From Chitinophaga filiformis (GTDB lineage: Bacteria; Bacteroidota; Bacteroidia; Chitinophagales; Chitinophagaceae): a stretch of 64,000 nt of DNA. Position 1 is the stretch's first letter. Every line of letters starts with the position of its first letter. The translations under genes were made by a program, and so were the position numbers. The notes below the pieces were generated by a model. It made no database searches. It was not told the origin of the DNA and saw only the letters and a list, made by a program, of their open reading frames with translations. The stretch spans positions 62,001 to 126,000 of the forward strand of contig NZ_JAKIRP010000010.1 of assembly GCF_021646545.1 (NCBI RefSeq), written 5' to 3'. This document shows, piece by piece, positions 43,905 to 51,990 of this stretch.

Positions 43905-43941
43905 TTGTCAACAGTGTCTGTATGACACTAATTTTTGACAA
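43905..43941. promoter_or_regulatory. Nested inverted repeat upstream of susC
   Basis: AGTGTC (43913-43918) and GACACT (43924-43929) pair around TGTAT, and outer TTGTCA (43905-43910) pairs with TGACAA (43936-43941). It lies about 300 bases upstream of susC and 25 bases from the shared motif. It could be an operator or a leader RNA hairpin. Confidence 0.4.
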
Positions 43942-43966
43942 GCTACAGAATTATTTAATTCTCGTA

Positions 43967-43992
43967 CTTTTTATTTACGCAATCGTTGCCGG
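43967..43992 (-). promoter_or_regulatory. Shared 26-bp regulatory motif, copy 2 (susC operon)
   Basis: The core ACGCAATCGTTGCCGG contains the perfect palindrome GCAA-TCG-TTGC and is preceded by TTTTTATTT. It matches 13676-13701 at 25 of 26 bases. It is 353 bases upstream of the susC start codon, so either the leader is long or the promoter is far from the gene. No regulator gene for it is in the window. Confidence 0.65.
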
Positions 43993-44181
43993 AAAATATT
44001 TTCGCTTAAAATAATACATAAAAAGGCGTGTTCCCGTTTCAGAAACAGGGATATAATATAGCCTGTAAAGCAGATCCGTACAGGCTTTCCGGCCGTACTA
44101 AAAGAATAAAGTACAGCGCATAAAATGCAGGGGAAATATTAAGTAGTGTTGAAACAACAGTACCGTTACGCACTAATAAGG

Positions 44182-45870
44182 TTAGTGTATCACCATTACA
44201 TTGGTGTAAAAATTATAATTTTTTGACGTAATTCTCATGATGTACGCTCCGGGTTGCAGACCGCTCACATCCAGTGTCAGCGTCTTATTATCCATCTGCA
44301 GGTCCTTCTCGTACACCAGTACACCCATAAAACTTGTCATGGTCACTTTTGCTTTTTCATTTACGGTGCCGGTGAAGTGAAGATGCATGATACCCGATGC
44401 GGGATTAGGGTATACTTTCTCAAAGTATCCTCCAAAGAGTGCTTCTACCTGCAGATCTTCTGATGCCTGACTGGGATTACCAGCTACATCGTGGGCTGCG
44501 TTGGCAGCCAGCTTCACGGTGACTATACCATCGTACTGCGGAGTGACAAGAACCGTCATAACGTTGTTACTCACACTGGTCAGATCGGAAATAACAGCGT
44601 TCGTTGCAGTCAGATAAGCCGGATCAAAATCAGCAATAGCCTCACTGAAACTGATATAGACGAGAAATGCACGTCTGAGCGGCGACATTTCTATAGTATT
44701 CAGCGTAACAGCCGGCCGCTTTCTATCTATAGATACTCTGCTGTTATCTGTTGTGGCAGTGATAGTAGCCCCTGCATTTCCATGCAGGTCTTTAAAATCG
44801 ATGGAGAAGGGAACCTCTCCGTCAGGATCATCTGCCGTCACGGTGTATCTGCCGACGTATTCTTTCGCACCTACCATATTAACAGCGACAGGTGTACCGA
44901 GTATTGTGATCTCAGGTACATAGATATTATCATCTACCGTAAAATAAACCGTGATCACATCTCCTGTAGTGGCATAAGAAGCATTCTGATTGCTGGATCT
45001 CATTGCCACAGACATAGCGCCAGGAATAGTAACATCTGTTATAATAGGGACGGATGTACCCGGCGCACTTACATTCTTCGCCAGATCAGTGGCGGTGGCC
45101 CTGATATTGTGATTACCATCAGCCAGGGAATTGGCCGTAAAAGCCGATGACCAGCTACCGCCAGCATCAGCAGTAGCCGTAGTCAGCACATTACCATCTA
45201 TATAAACGGTGACGAGGGCATTGGGTTCAGCTGTGCCGCCCATCAACATATCGGTTGTATTGAATATGGTATTGCTGACAGGGATCTTAATAACAGGTGC
45301 AGCGGGTGCATTGCCGTCAATTGTAATTGTACGTTGCCCCGAAATGGAGCCCGCACTACCGGGGACAGGCAACGTCAATGAAGCGACGGAGCCACCACTA
45401 CCACGAATGACAGCGCCGTTGAAAAGCAATGCATCCGTACCGGTGTAATCCAGTTTGGCAGTGGTATCTCCTGTATTTACAGTATAGGCAAAAGCGAGGG
45501 TATTAGTACCATCTCCGGAAACGTATAAAGCGGTCCGGTTCACAGGGTTTATACCCAATATAAGCGCTGGCGTACCACCGCTTACCCTTACGACGTGATC
45601 GAACGTAATGTTAAAGGTGATCGTACTTCCAACGCCATAAAAACCATCTGTGGCGGTAGTAGAAATAGCGATAACAACAGGTGTTGTATCCATGTTACGG
45701 GTTGCAGCCCCTCCATTGTTCCCGTTGTTCACCTGGAAGCCGGCTGGCTGGGAACAAAGCTCACTGTCTGTAATACTGTTATTCCGCGCATGAATAAAAA
45801 TAGAAGAGACCAGGCAGCAAATAATGGTTAGAGTCACTGAGGGAAGTAGACTCCTAGTTGGTATAGTCAT
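44182..45870 (-). CDS. Surface protein with Ig-like domains and T9SS sorting domain
   Basis: This is a 562-residue exported protein with a signal-like hydrophobic N terminus (LPSVTLTIICCLVSSIFI). It has at least three bacterial Ig-like modules: about 65-190 (VGSTITFNITFDHVVRVSGG), 195-280 (GGTAEPNALVTVYIDGNVLT, a Big_6-like fold) and 285-470. The C-terminal 80 residues, starting YFEKVYPNPASGIMHLHFTG and ending SGLQPGAYIMRITSKNYNFY, are a type A sorting domain recognised by the type IX secretion system, so the protein is anchored or released at the cell surface. No enzymatic domain is seen. An adhesive or structural role is plausible. It lies between the pectin locus and a decayed region and appears monocistronic. 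Confidence 0.85.
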   Translation of the reverse strand: MTIPTRSLLPSVTLTIICCLVSSIFIHARNNSITDSELCSQPAGFQVNNGNNGGAATRNMDTTPVVIAISTTATDGFYGVGSTITFNITFDHVVRVSGGTPALILGINPVNRTALYVSGDGTNTLAFAYTVNTGDTTAKLDYTGTDALLFNGAVIRGSGGSVASLTLPVPGSAGSISGQRTITIDGNAPAAPVIKIPVSNTIFNTTDMLMGGTAEPNALVTVYIDGNVLTTATADAGGSWSSAFTANSLADGNHNIRATATDLAKNVSAPGTSVPIITDVTIPGAMSVAMRSSNQNASYATTGDVITVYFTVDDNIYVPEITILGTPVAVNMVGAKEYVGRYTVTADDPDGEVPFSIDFKDLHGNAGATITATTDNSRVSIDRKRPAVTLNTIEMSPLRRAFLVYISFSEAIADFDPAYLTATNAVISDLTSVSNNVMTVLVTPQYDGIVTVKLAANAAHDVAGNPSQASEDLQVEALFGGYFEKVYPNPASGIMHLHFTGTVNEKAKVTMTSFMGVLVYEKDLQMDNKTLTLDVSGLQPGAYIMRITSKNYNFYTNVMVIH

Positions 45871-45955
45871 CAGGTTTTCCGGATAGTTAAATTACATTCA
45901 AAGTAAGGAATTGTTTTCTGAAAAAAGAATAAAAATATTATATATGTAATACAGT

Positions 45956-45987
45956 AAAGCGCCGCCTGATAACTCAGACGACGCTTT
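45956..45987. terminator. Putative terminator hairpin
   Basis: AAAGCG-C-CG-C-CTGA (45956-45969) pairs with TCAG-A-CG-A-CGCTTT (45974-45987), with two mismatches and a TAAC loop. The plus strand continues TTTTACTATTAC and the minus strand has only a short T run. It lies 25 bases after the end of the decayed frame at 46012, for which it may be the former terminator. Confidence 0.4.
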
Positions 45988-46011
45988 TACTATTACCCGA
46001 CTGGGTATGAA

Positions 46012-46320
46012 TTAGTTATCTTTTAATCGTTTTAACAATTCTTCTTCAGTAACGGCAAGCTGTTCTCTGGCCGGCATTCCATTCGTGTAAGTAATGACAC
46101 TCAGATTGGTTGCTCCGTGTGGAAAACCTATAAGATAACAATGCCGGGCATTTAGGTAGGCAGGTTCTGAGCAGCCGGGAGAAAATACAAATTCCGGGAA
46201 AAAAGCCTGACGGCAATTCTCCCGGAACGATTAAAAATACAGTCGCTGACTCAGGATTGTTAACGAGGGAAAGTTGAGTCAATATGGAACTGTATTGCGA
46301 AAGTGCAGTCTGCCTTTTGA
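46012..46320 (-). pseudogene. Decayed coding sequence with a frameshift
   Basis: The last about 70 codons before the TAA at 46012 read like genuine protein (IGFPHGATNLSVITYTNG, then LAVTEEELLKRLKDN at the end). That frame is closed upstream by a stop. Its continuation is found one base out of frame, through QYSSILTQLSLVNNPESATV and IVPGELPSGFFPG (about 46185-46310). Joining the two near 46185-46200 gives a continuous sequence of about 95 residues with no good start codon. I do not recognise the family. The remaining 46321-46909 stretch has no convincing gene. Chance reading is possible, so confidence is low. Confidence 0.35.
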
Positions 46321-46909
46321 AGGGGTCTGTTCAATGGACGAAGAAAGGGTGGCAGATCAGGAACCAACGCTTTAAAGGGTTTACGAACAAGCATCGCTTT
46401 TTGATGGTACCCTCACGGATTGACCATCTCCATGAGCTATAAGGTAATTAGTTTCAGGAATGTCCCGCCTGGACAAGCAGAACAGCTAAATATCCTCAAT
46501 ATACCATTAAAAAGAGCTGTTCAGACCTTTCCATCAGCGGACTCCAAACCTTTGCAACTGCAAAGGAGTGGACATCCGGCTGATTGAATTTTGCAGGCAT
46601 ACTTACAGGGTAAGTAGTTGAGGAAAACGGCATCCCGAAAGAACGCCTGCCCGCATTTTTATGAAAAGGCAAAATATATTATGCTATGACAGTTTAAATA
46701 AGACCTGAAAATCATTTTACAAACAAGGCATCTTTAGAGATCTTCCATAAGACTATTTCTTTTGTGGTATTAACAATTCTTCATGTAATGGCGTTCTACA
46801 AGGGGTCATCTCACAAATACAATTCAAATATCGCTAGTCGTTAACAAAACGGATAGGACAAAGGCGGCAAATCATCGCTGTTTTTTTATTTCTTTTGTCC
46901 TATACACAG

Positions 46910-47914
46910 CTATATAGCTGCACTGTGATCACTTCTATACCGTCCGGGCGTGACGCCTTCTGTCTGTTTAAACACCCTGATAAAATAAGAGGGATCAGAA
47001 TAACCAACTTCCATAGCGATATCTGTTATTGTATGCATGGTAGCCAGTAACAACTGTTTAGCCTTTTCTACCCGCTGCTGCAGTATATAGATCTTTACAG
47101 TACTGCCCAGCTTCAACTTGAAAGCGTTTTCCAGCGCCCGTTCTGTCAGTCCGAGAGCGTGCGCGCGCTGTTCCACGTTCACATGTTCTTCGGGACATCT
47201 GTCTACTCTTTCAATAAATTCGTCGATCTCCTTTTCATGCAGCAATATCAACCTGCTGTCCTGCAAAGTAATACGGTGCATACTATCCAGGTAGGCAATC
47301 ACTACATCACTGATGCGGTTATTATAATACAGGGCACGCGCCTGTCCTGTGAGCGGGCAATTCTTCATTTTCTCTATTTCACTGCGCATAGCGGCACTCA
47401 ACCGGATGTAGGGCAGATGTGCCGAGAAACCGCCGCCTGCCTTCACGGTTTGCAACATATCTGTTATCAGCGGATAAGTGTCACTCAGCTCTTCCAGCAT
47501 AGCCGCCGGCGTCTGAAAATAAACACTGCGGTAGTGTTGTCCCGCCGTGAGACTAATGGTATAAACGACTCCGGGGGCGAGGTACTGCATCCCCACTTTC
47601 CCGGGCTGCAACTGCATCCGGCTGTCGGCATATGCAACGCGTATACTGCCGGTCATCATTGTCTGCATAATAATGACCGGCTCTTTGACAGAGAGCAGCA
47701 ATTCCATGTCGGTCACCGGTTCAGCATACAATTCGCAGTAAAAGCTATCTGCTACCTGCACCTTCTGTTTAAGCAGCGATCCCCATTTGCCGGATAAGAA
47801 CAATGCTGCGGTGTCTTCAATAGGTAATCTCAATTTACGGTAACGAGCCGGCACAGCATGCGTTACCACAACGTCCTGCACTAAATGGTCAGGCAACCGG
47901 AACTCAATTGGCAT
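46910..47914 (-). CDS. AraC-family transcriptional regulator
   Basis: This is a 334-residue regulator. The C-terminal about 100 residues form two helix-turn-helix motifs: VEQRAHALGLTERALENAFK, then ITDIAMEVGYSDPSYFIRVFKQTEGVTPGRYR, the AraC/XylS signature. The N-terminal about 220 residues (with MLLLSVKEPVIIMQTMMTG-like strands and LQPGKVGMQYLAPGVVYTIS) resemble the AraC_binding / cupin-type sensing domains of this family in Bacteroidota. The ligand and targets are unknown. It starts 34 bases after the preceding unknown gene and is probably co-transcribed with it. It could control a nearby locus, but no site links it to either susC operon. Confidence 0.9.
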   Translation of the reverse strand: MPIEFRLPDHLVQDVVVTHAVPARYRKLRLPIEDTAALFLSGKWGSLLKQKVQVADSFYCELYAEPVTDMELLLSVKEPVIIMQTMMTGSIRVAYADSRMQLQPGKVGMQYLAPGVVYTISLTAGQHYRSVYFQTPAAMLEELSDTYPLITDMLQTVKAGGGFSAHLPYIRLSAAMRSEIEKMKNCPLTGQARALYYNNRISDVVIAYLDSMHRITLQDSRLILLHEKEIDEFIERVDRCPEEHVNVEQRAHALGLTERALENAFKLKLGSTVKIYILQQRVEKAKQLLLATMHTITDIAMEVGYSDPSYFIRVFKQTEGVTPGRYRSDHSAAI

Positions 47915-47948
47915 ATTGGTAAGGTTTTTATGATAGAATATATGGCAC

Positions 47949-48461
47949 CTACTTTCGCGTCTCTGTATTCAATAAGCCCAGCGCGAAAAGGAATTTGTTT
48001 ACGAACGAAAATGTTTCTGCACTCTTCATGCTGTCACTATCATCCTGTTCGGGAGAGAAGGGGAAGGCCAGTGACTGATATGTACCTTTGCTCACCAGCA
48101 CGCGGAGATCTTTTGGCTGGAAACCGCCTCCCAGGTAACAGTAATCGTTCTCTCCTATATCAATCCCTATATCCTGATGCAGGAACATCATCTCATTATC
48201 ATTCTGAATAGTGTAGATCAATAATTTACTCAGGCCGGGCATAAGGTCAAATCTTAACAGCAGGTTATCTTCTGTGGCGTTGATAACGGTATACCAGAAA
48301 CTTCTTTCAAAAAGCTGCAGCTGCTGTATCAACACATTGCACTGGGGTGCAGTAAAAAATAACGGAGGCTTCTCTGAAGACAGATAATGTTCAAGGGATG
48401 CAGGTACATTTTCAGTTTGTTGAAATGCCAAAAGTGGATTAAAGTTAACATCTAGTTTCAT
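47949..48461 (-). CDS. Hypothetical protein paired with the AraC regulator
   Basis: This is a 170-residue cytoplasmic protein from the ATG at 48461 (MKLDVNFNPLLAFQQTENV). The frame is open to 48512, but the upstream residues look non-coding. No signal peptide or membrane segment is seen. Features are a central QCNVLIQQLQLFERSFWYTV and FDLMPGLSKLLIYTIQNDNE, and a C-terminal FVNKFLFALGLLN. I do not recognise the family. It is 34 bases upstream of the AraC gene on the same strand, which suggests a functional link, for example a partner or a product regulated together. No function can be assigned. Confidence 0.6.
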   Translation of the reverse strand: MKLDVNFNPLLAFQQTENVPASLEHYLSSEKPPLFFTAPQCNVLIQQLQLFERSFWYTVINATEDNLLLRFDLMPGLSKLLIYTIQNDNEMMFLHQDIGIDIGENDYCYLGGGFQPKDLRVLVSKGTYQSLAFPFSPEQDDSDSMKSAETFSFVNKFLFALGLLNTETRK

Positions 48462-48854
48462 GTTAGTTATTTTAGGTGAGGAAGAGAACTTGGTAGGGAT
48501 TATTGCATTCACGCTGTGCTATCCGGGGTGCATGTTTAACCAGCTTACAGATTGTGCTGCGGAGTAATTGCAGTAATGTTGGCGGTTAATTACCTGAACA
48601 CCTGGATGAGTGAAGTATAAACACAATTTCAAAGACAGCGCGTTGAGTATGCGCAAATAAACGTTGTCTTCCATTTCAATCAGGTTAACTTAATTCGTGC
48701 CCTGCCCGGGGATCAACTGGGTTCCCTGCAACGCTGCAATTGCAGTGCAGTATTGCATTATAGACTAATTGCGACTAATTGAATATACAACATTTCCTGT
48801 AAAAAAAGTTACAACAATTAATAATAATCATAAGCCATTCTATTTTATCATATT

Positions 48855-49013
48855 ATGCAAACATCTTCTCGTACTACGTTTGCCATAACAGGGGGAAATG
48901 CTGGAGCTGGCGTTGCAGCAGTATGTGGCTACCCTGCCGGCGGCAACTTACAGATCTTCGCTGCAGTATGTATTACATTCGCTACAAGACATTTCCATGC
49001 ACCATTTTTTTAA
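48855..49013 (+). CDS. Possible 52-residue Gly/Ala-rich small protein
   Basis: An ATG-to-TAA frame encodes a short protein starting MQTSSRTTFAITGGNAG, with AVCGYPAGGNL and AVCITFATRHFHAPFF. It is rich in Gly and Ala, has two Cys, and a hydrophobic second half. It lies 72 bases upstream of the response regulator on the same strand. No ribosome-binding motif is expected in this phylum, so the start cannot be tested that way. It may be chance. The rest of the 48462-49085 gap has only short repeats: CTGCAATTGCAG palindrome at 48734-48745 and GACTAATTG twice at 48763-48782. Confidence 0.3.
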   Translation: MQTSSRTTFAITGGNAGAGVAAVCGYPAGGNLQIFAAVCITFATRHFHAPFF

Positions 49014-49069
49014 TATTTCAACTACATAAACATTCTGCTTAAACCCGCCATAGATTGGCAGATTATCCC

Positions 49070-49077
49070 TAATTTTG
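49070..49077 (+). promoter_or_regulatory. Possible -7 box of the response regulator gene
   Basis: TAATTTTG matches TAnnTTTG exactly and lies only eight bases before the ATG at 49086. If used, the mRNA would be almost leaderless. The -33 position shows no TTTG at standard spacing, so this is weak. Confidence 0.25.
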
Positions 49078-49085
49078 CGGCACGT

Positions 49086-49478
49086 ATGGCAAAAAAAGTA
49101 ATTTTACTGGTAGACGATGACATGGATGATCAGGAGCTTTTTGGCGAAGCAATGTCCATCGTGGATAGTGCTGCTACCTGTTATTTTGCTTCTGATGGAG
49201 AGGAAGGCTTGCGAATGCTGGATAGCGGCAGCCTTCAATGCGATCTTATCTTCCTGGACCTGAACATGCCTAGAATGAACGGCAAACAGTTCCTCGCTGA
49301 AATCAAAAAGAACAGCGCCTACCGCTCTATTCCTGTTGTTATTTTTACCACTTCACTAAGAGAGAAAGACGGCATTGAGACTGCCGAACTGGGAGCATCA
49401 CATTTCCTGACCAAACCTTCCAGCTTTGGCGAGCTGTGCAAACAGCTGGAAAATGTGCTGGCTAAAACCCTTGTTTAA
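49086..49478 (+). CDS. Single-domain CheY-like response regulator
   Basis: This is a 130-residue receiver domain with no output domain. The acidic pocket is Asp10-Asp11-Asp12 (LLVDDDMDD). The phospho-acceptor is Asp58 in IFLDLNMPRMNG, the switch Thr is Thr88 in VVIFTTS, and the conserved Lys is Lys110 in FLTKPSSFGEL. The variant resembles Rcp1-type regulators that pair with phytochrome-like or hybrid kinases. No kinase is adjacent, so it is an orphan here. It is the only clear plus-strand gene in the window. Its stop overlaps the stop of the converging GH172 gene by four bases (49475-49478), leaving no room for a terminator between them. Confidence 0.92.
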   Translation: MAKKVILLVDDDMDDQELFGEAMSIVDSAATCYFASDGEEGLRMLDSGSLQCDLIFLDLNMPRMNGKQFLAEIKKNSAYRSIPVVIFTTSLREKDGIETAELGASHFLTKPSSFGELCKQLENVLAKTLV

Positions 49479-50626
49479 TAGACCTCCAGTTTATCTTTTA
49501 CAGGCAATTTCGGGAATGGCTGATGCGGCTCTGTCTGGTACCAGTATACAACAGATGAGATGTCTGAATGCTGTTGCAGATACCTTCCTCCTTCCCGCCA
49601 ACCCAAGTCCTGGATGGTTACCCGCAGTTCCTTTTCAAAACGGATAGGATCCATAATGTGCCAGCGGTACATGCCGAACCGCTGACGTGCCCGGTAGGTA
49701 CCATCAGGACGTATCACCTGGTGTAATCCTGCATAGGGTGTACAGAACTCCGTATACTTGCCTCCCCTGTCAAAGTTGTAGGAGCCGCAGAAGTAGTCTT
49801 CAGTGCCTGTACCGCAGATAGTAGGAAACTTTGTGTCTCCGTCCATGAAGAACTTGATCTCACCTTCTCCCCACCAGCCGGAATTATTCACTCCCAGCGC
49901 CATAAAAGTACCCACATACTGGCCTTTTCCCCGGATATTGTCTACCAGCACATAGTCTGACGTGGTATCAGGATTGGTACGGCGAAACTGTGCATGGAAA
50001 TAAGCCGCATCATCAGGTACTTCGGTAAGTGTGTAATCTACCTGGTAGTACAGTGTCATTTGCTCTGTATGAATATTCTCCATCGTAATGCGGCATTTCT
50101 TTCTGAAGGGCATCATCCAATAGCTGTTAAAGGCGCTGCCCGGGTTAACGGTAATAGCCATGGAATTCAGCGGTGCATATTCATTCCAGGCCATGCCGAA
50201 GAAATCGCCTACAGGACATTCCACAGAGGGTTCCTTTTCATCATCCCAGTATATGCGCAGGATGGAATAACGCCATACACCTGTCGGCGTCATCCAGATA
50301 TGCTGGATAGCGCCGGGACCACTCACTTCTGCAAGCGTGAAAGTTTGTCCGGGTTTAATAATGACAAAAGGGTTCACCTTCCATCCCTGTCCGAGGTCGC
50401 GTGCCGCGTGTGAAGCATTTGCGGTATTGGCCGCTGCATCTTTGTGAGGAACGGCCATCCCACCTTTGCCTTGCTCACCGGTAAAATTTTCCGGGCTGAT
50501 AGAGCGTGTCTTTGCGTTAGATAAACGGTACAGGTTGCCCAGATTCATGTCGAGGCCATTGAACTGTTGCGCAAACGATGGTACAGTAAAACAGAACAGG
50601 AGCAATAATAACGGGAATTTTTTCAT
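49475..50626 (-). CDS. GH172 (DUF2961) secreted glycosidase
   Basis: This is a 383-residue exported protein with a signal peptide ending SFAQ. The DUF2961 double jelly-roll spans about 45-370, with GPGAIQHIWMTPTG, LRIYWDDEKEPSVECPVGDFFGMAW, GEIKFFMDGDTKFPTICGTGTEDYFCGSY and HIMDPIRFEKELRVTIQDLG. Characterised GH172 enzymes act on alpha-D-fructofuranosides or D-arabinofuranosides. The conserved Glu residues in the GEGEIKFF and GTGTEDYF segments are the expected catalytic positions. It is not in an obvious operon: the unit downstream on the same strand belongs to other genes and the upstream macro-domain gene ends in its own terminator. The natural substrate here is unknown. Confidence 0.88.
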   Translation of the reverse strand: MKKFPLLLLLFCFTVPSFAQQFNGLDMNLGNLYRLSNAKTRSISPENFTGEQGKGGMAVPHKDAAANTANASHAARDLGQGWKVNPFVIIKPGQTFTLAEVSGPGAIQHIWMTPTGVWRYSILRIYWDDEKEPSVECPVGDFFGMAWNEYAPLNSMAITVNPGSAFNSYWMMPFRKKCRITMENIHTEQMTLYYQVDYTLTEVPDDAAYFHAQFRRTNPDTTSDYVLVDNIRGKGQYVGTFMALGVNNSGWWGEGEIKFFMDGDTKFPTICGTGTEDYFCGSYNFDRGGKYTEFCTPYAGLHQVIRPDGTYRARQRFGMYRWHIMDPIRFEKELRVTIQDLGWREGGRYLQQHSDISSVVYWYQTEPHQPFPKLPVKDKLEVY

Positions 50627-50673
50627 AGTCTTTGCTTTACGGAAAAAGTACTAAATGAATCTTAAAAAAGAAA

Positions 50674-50703
50674 AGCGTGACTGCAATTGAATGCAATCAC
50701 GCC
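50674..50703 (-). terminator. Terminator of the macro-domain operon
   Basis: On the minus strand GCGTGATTGCA pairs with TGCAGTCACGC (one G-U pair in RNA) around a short AT-rich loop and is followed by TTTTCTTTTTT. It lies 35 bases after the macro-domain stop and 48 bases before the GH172 start codon. Confidence 0.8.
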
Positions 50704-50737
50704 CATATTCATTGGCGCTCCGCCATATCACCGGAAC

Positions 50738-51265
50738 CTATATGGCGCCCTGTTGGCTAAGCAGTTGCGTATAGATGTCATAATTCTCTTTTTCGAAGCA
50801 CACGAAGATCACGTTACTTATCTTGTTATCACTTTTCAGAAAATCCGTTACAGCAGCTACTGCTATTTCAGCGGCTACCTGTTTTGGGAAACGATACACA
50901 CCGGTACTGATATTTGGGAAGGCGATGGTCGTCACATCGTGCTTTACAGCCAATGCCAGGCTATTCATGTAAGCACTTCGCAACAAGGCTTTTTCTTCGT
51001 CACTCCCTTTGTTCCATACGGGCCCGACCGTATGAATAACATACTTTGCAGGCAGCCGGCCGGCTGTTGTGATCACCGCTTCACCTGGTGCACATCTTCC
51101 CTGCTTATCGCGGATCTTGCGGCATTCCTCCAGTATAGCGGGTCCTCCTGCTCTATGGATAGCGCCATCCACGCCTCCACCACCTAATAAGGATGAATTA
51201 GCCGCATTGACAATAGCGTCTACTTCCATCCTGGTAATATCGCCTTGTAAGAGTGTTATTTTCAT
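50738..51265 (-). CDS. Macro-domain protein (O-acetyl-ADP-ribose deacetylase-like)
   Basis: This is a 175-residue single macro domain of the YmdB/MacroD type, which binds ADP-ribose and hydrolyses O-acetyl-ADP-ribose or mono-ADP-ribosyl-protein bonds in the cytoplasm. Motifs are the strand-loop start LLQGDITRMEVDAIVNAANS, the glycine loop LLGGGGVDGAIHRAGGP, the GEAVITTAG strand, VIHTVGPVW, and the phosphate loop FPNISTGVYRFP. All canonical loops are intact, so it should be active. It begins three bases after the upstream exported-protein gene and is followed by a strong terminator. The link to that partner is unexplained. Confidence 0.93.
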   Translation of the reverse strand: MKITLLQGDITRMEVDAIVNAANSSLLGGGGVDGAIHRAGGPAILEECRKIRDKQGRCAPGEAVITTAGRLPAKYVIHTVGPVWNKGSDEEKALLRSAYMNSLALAVKHDVTTIAFPNISTGVYRFPKQVAAEIAVAAVTDFLKSDNKISNVIFVCFEKENYDIYTQLLSQQGAI

Positions 51266-51268
51266 ATT

Positions 51269-51805
51269 TTATTGTTCCAACTCGAAGAACTTTTCATGTC
51301 TGTGTGCAAAGATAATCTTGTAGGATTCTGTTATTGATTCGAAATATTGCTGCTCTGTTTTAATGAAAGCAGCATCTCTTTTCGTAAAGATCCTATTTTT
51401 TTCATCTATCATCCGTATCATTTTTCCCTTGTAAAAATATCCCCTGTGCTCCGCAACAGCTATGTTATGCTGACCAAATGTGGAATCATACATAGGCACT
51501 TCATATTTGTAATCCCTCATATAATAAAACACTGGCGCACCTTTGTCATAGTACACCTCCAGTCGATATTTGCCTGTCTCTCCACATACGTCCTCTATCA
51601 TCAACTGAAGTGAGTCACCCGTAAAATACCCCTCCAGGCTGGCCCCCTCTGCACTAATACCTGACAGATACACTTCGACACGCCGATAAGAGCTGATATT
51701 TTTATTGACTTCCTCATACCTTTCTCTGATATGCTGTAATATGCTATCCGTCTGTGCAAACACGGGGAAGCTCAATAGCAAAAAAAAGGATAATATTTTT
51801 AACAT
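51269..51805 (-). CDS. Hypothetical exported protein
   Basis: This is a 178-residue protein with a signal peptide (MLKILSFFLLLSFPVFAQ). The mature part opens with a helical QHIRERYEEVNKNISSY and continues in alternating strands: VEVYLSGISAEGASLEGYF, LQLMIEDVCGETGKYRLEVYY and PVFYYMRDYKYEVPMYD. This suggests a small beta-rich periplasmic protein. I do not recognise a family or catalytic motif. It is three bases upstream of the macro-domain gene and probably co-transcribed. A TATTTTTG -7-like box lies at 51825-51832, 20 bases before the start. The pairing of an exported protein with a cytoplasmic ADP-ribose enzyme gives no clear function. Confidence 0.65.
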   Translation of the reverse strand: MLKILSFFLLLSFPVFAQTDSILQHIRERYEEVNKNISSYRRVEVYLSGISAEGASLEGYFTGDSLQLMIEDVCGETGKYRLEVYYDKGAPVFYYMRDYKYEVPMYDSTFGQHNIAVAEHRGYFYKGKMIRMIDEKNRIFTKRDAAFIKTEQQYFESITESYKIIFAHRHEKFFELEQ

Positions 51806-51928
51806 AGGCAGGATATTAACAAATCAAAAATAGGCGAAGTAAGCGATATTCTGCGCATTTCACTGGCTGACGGTAAAAGCAGCATCTATAACTTTAAAGA
51901 GGAACGGTTCATTCAAATGTAATAAAAA

Positions 51929-51950
51929 GAGGCCGGCAATAACCGGCCTC
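51929..51950 (-). terminator. Terminator of the second SusC/SusD operon
   Basis: The perfect 8-bp stem GAGGCCGG / CCGGCCTC (51929-51936 with 51943-51950) and six-base loop is followed on the minus strand by TTTTTATTA. It lies 41 bases after the last gene of the operon, which ends at 51991. Confidence 0.88.
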
Positions 51951-51990
51951 CGGATCTAAAACCTCCTGATTCTGAGGGAACAGGAAAATA

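Noticed and set aside
44034..44085. Two weak inverted repeats after the T9SS gene as terminators
   Set aside because: GCCTGTA/TACAGGC has a long loop and no U-tract on the minus strand; the other has mismatches. Not strong enough to list.
46432..46587. 51-codon plus-strand frame starting MSYKVISFRNV
   Set aside because: No conserved features, no promoter, and it lies in a decayed region; judged chance.
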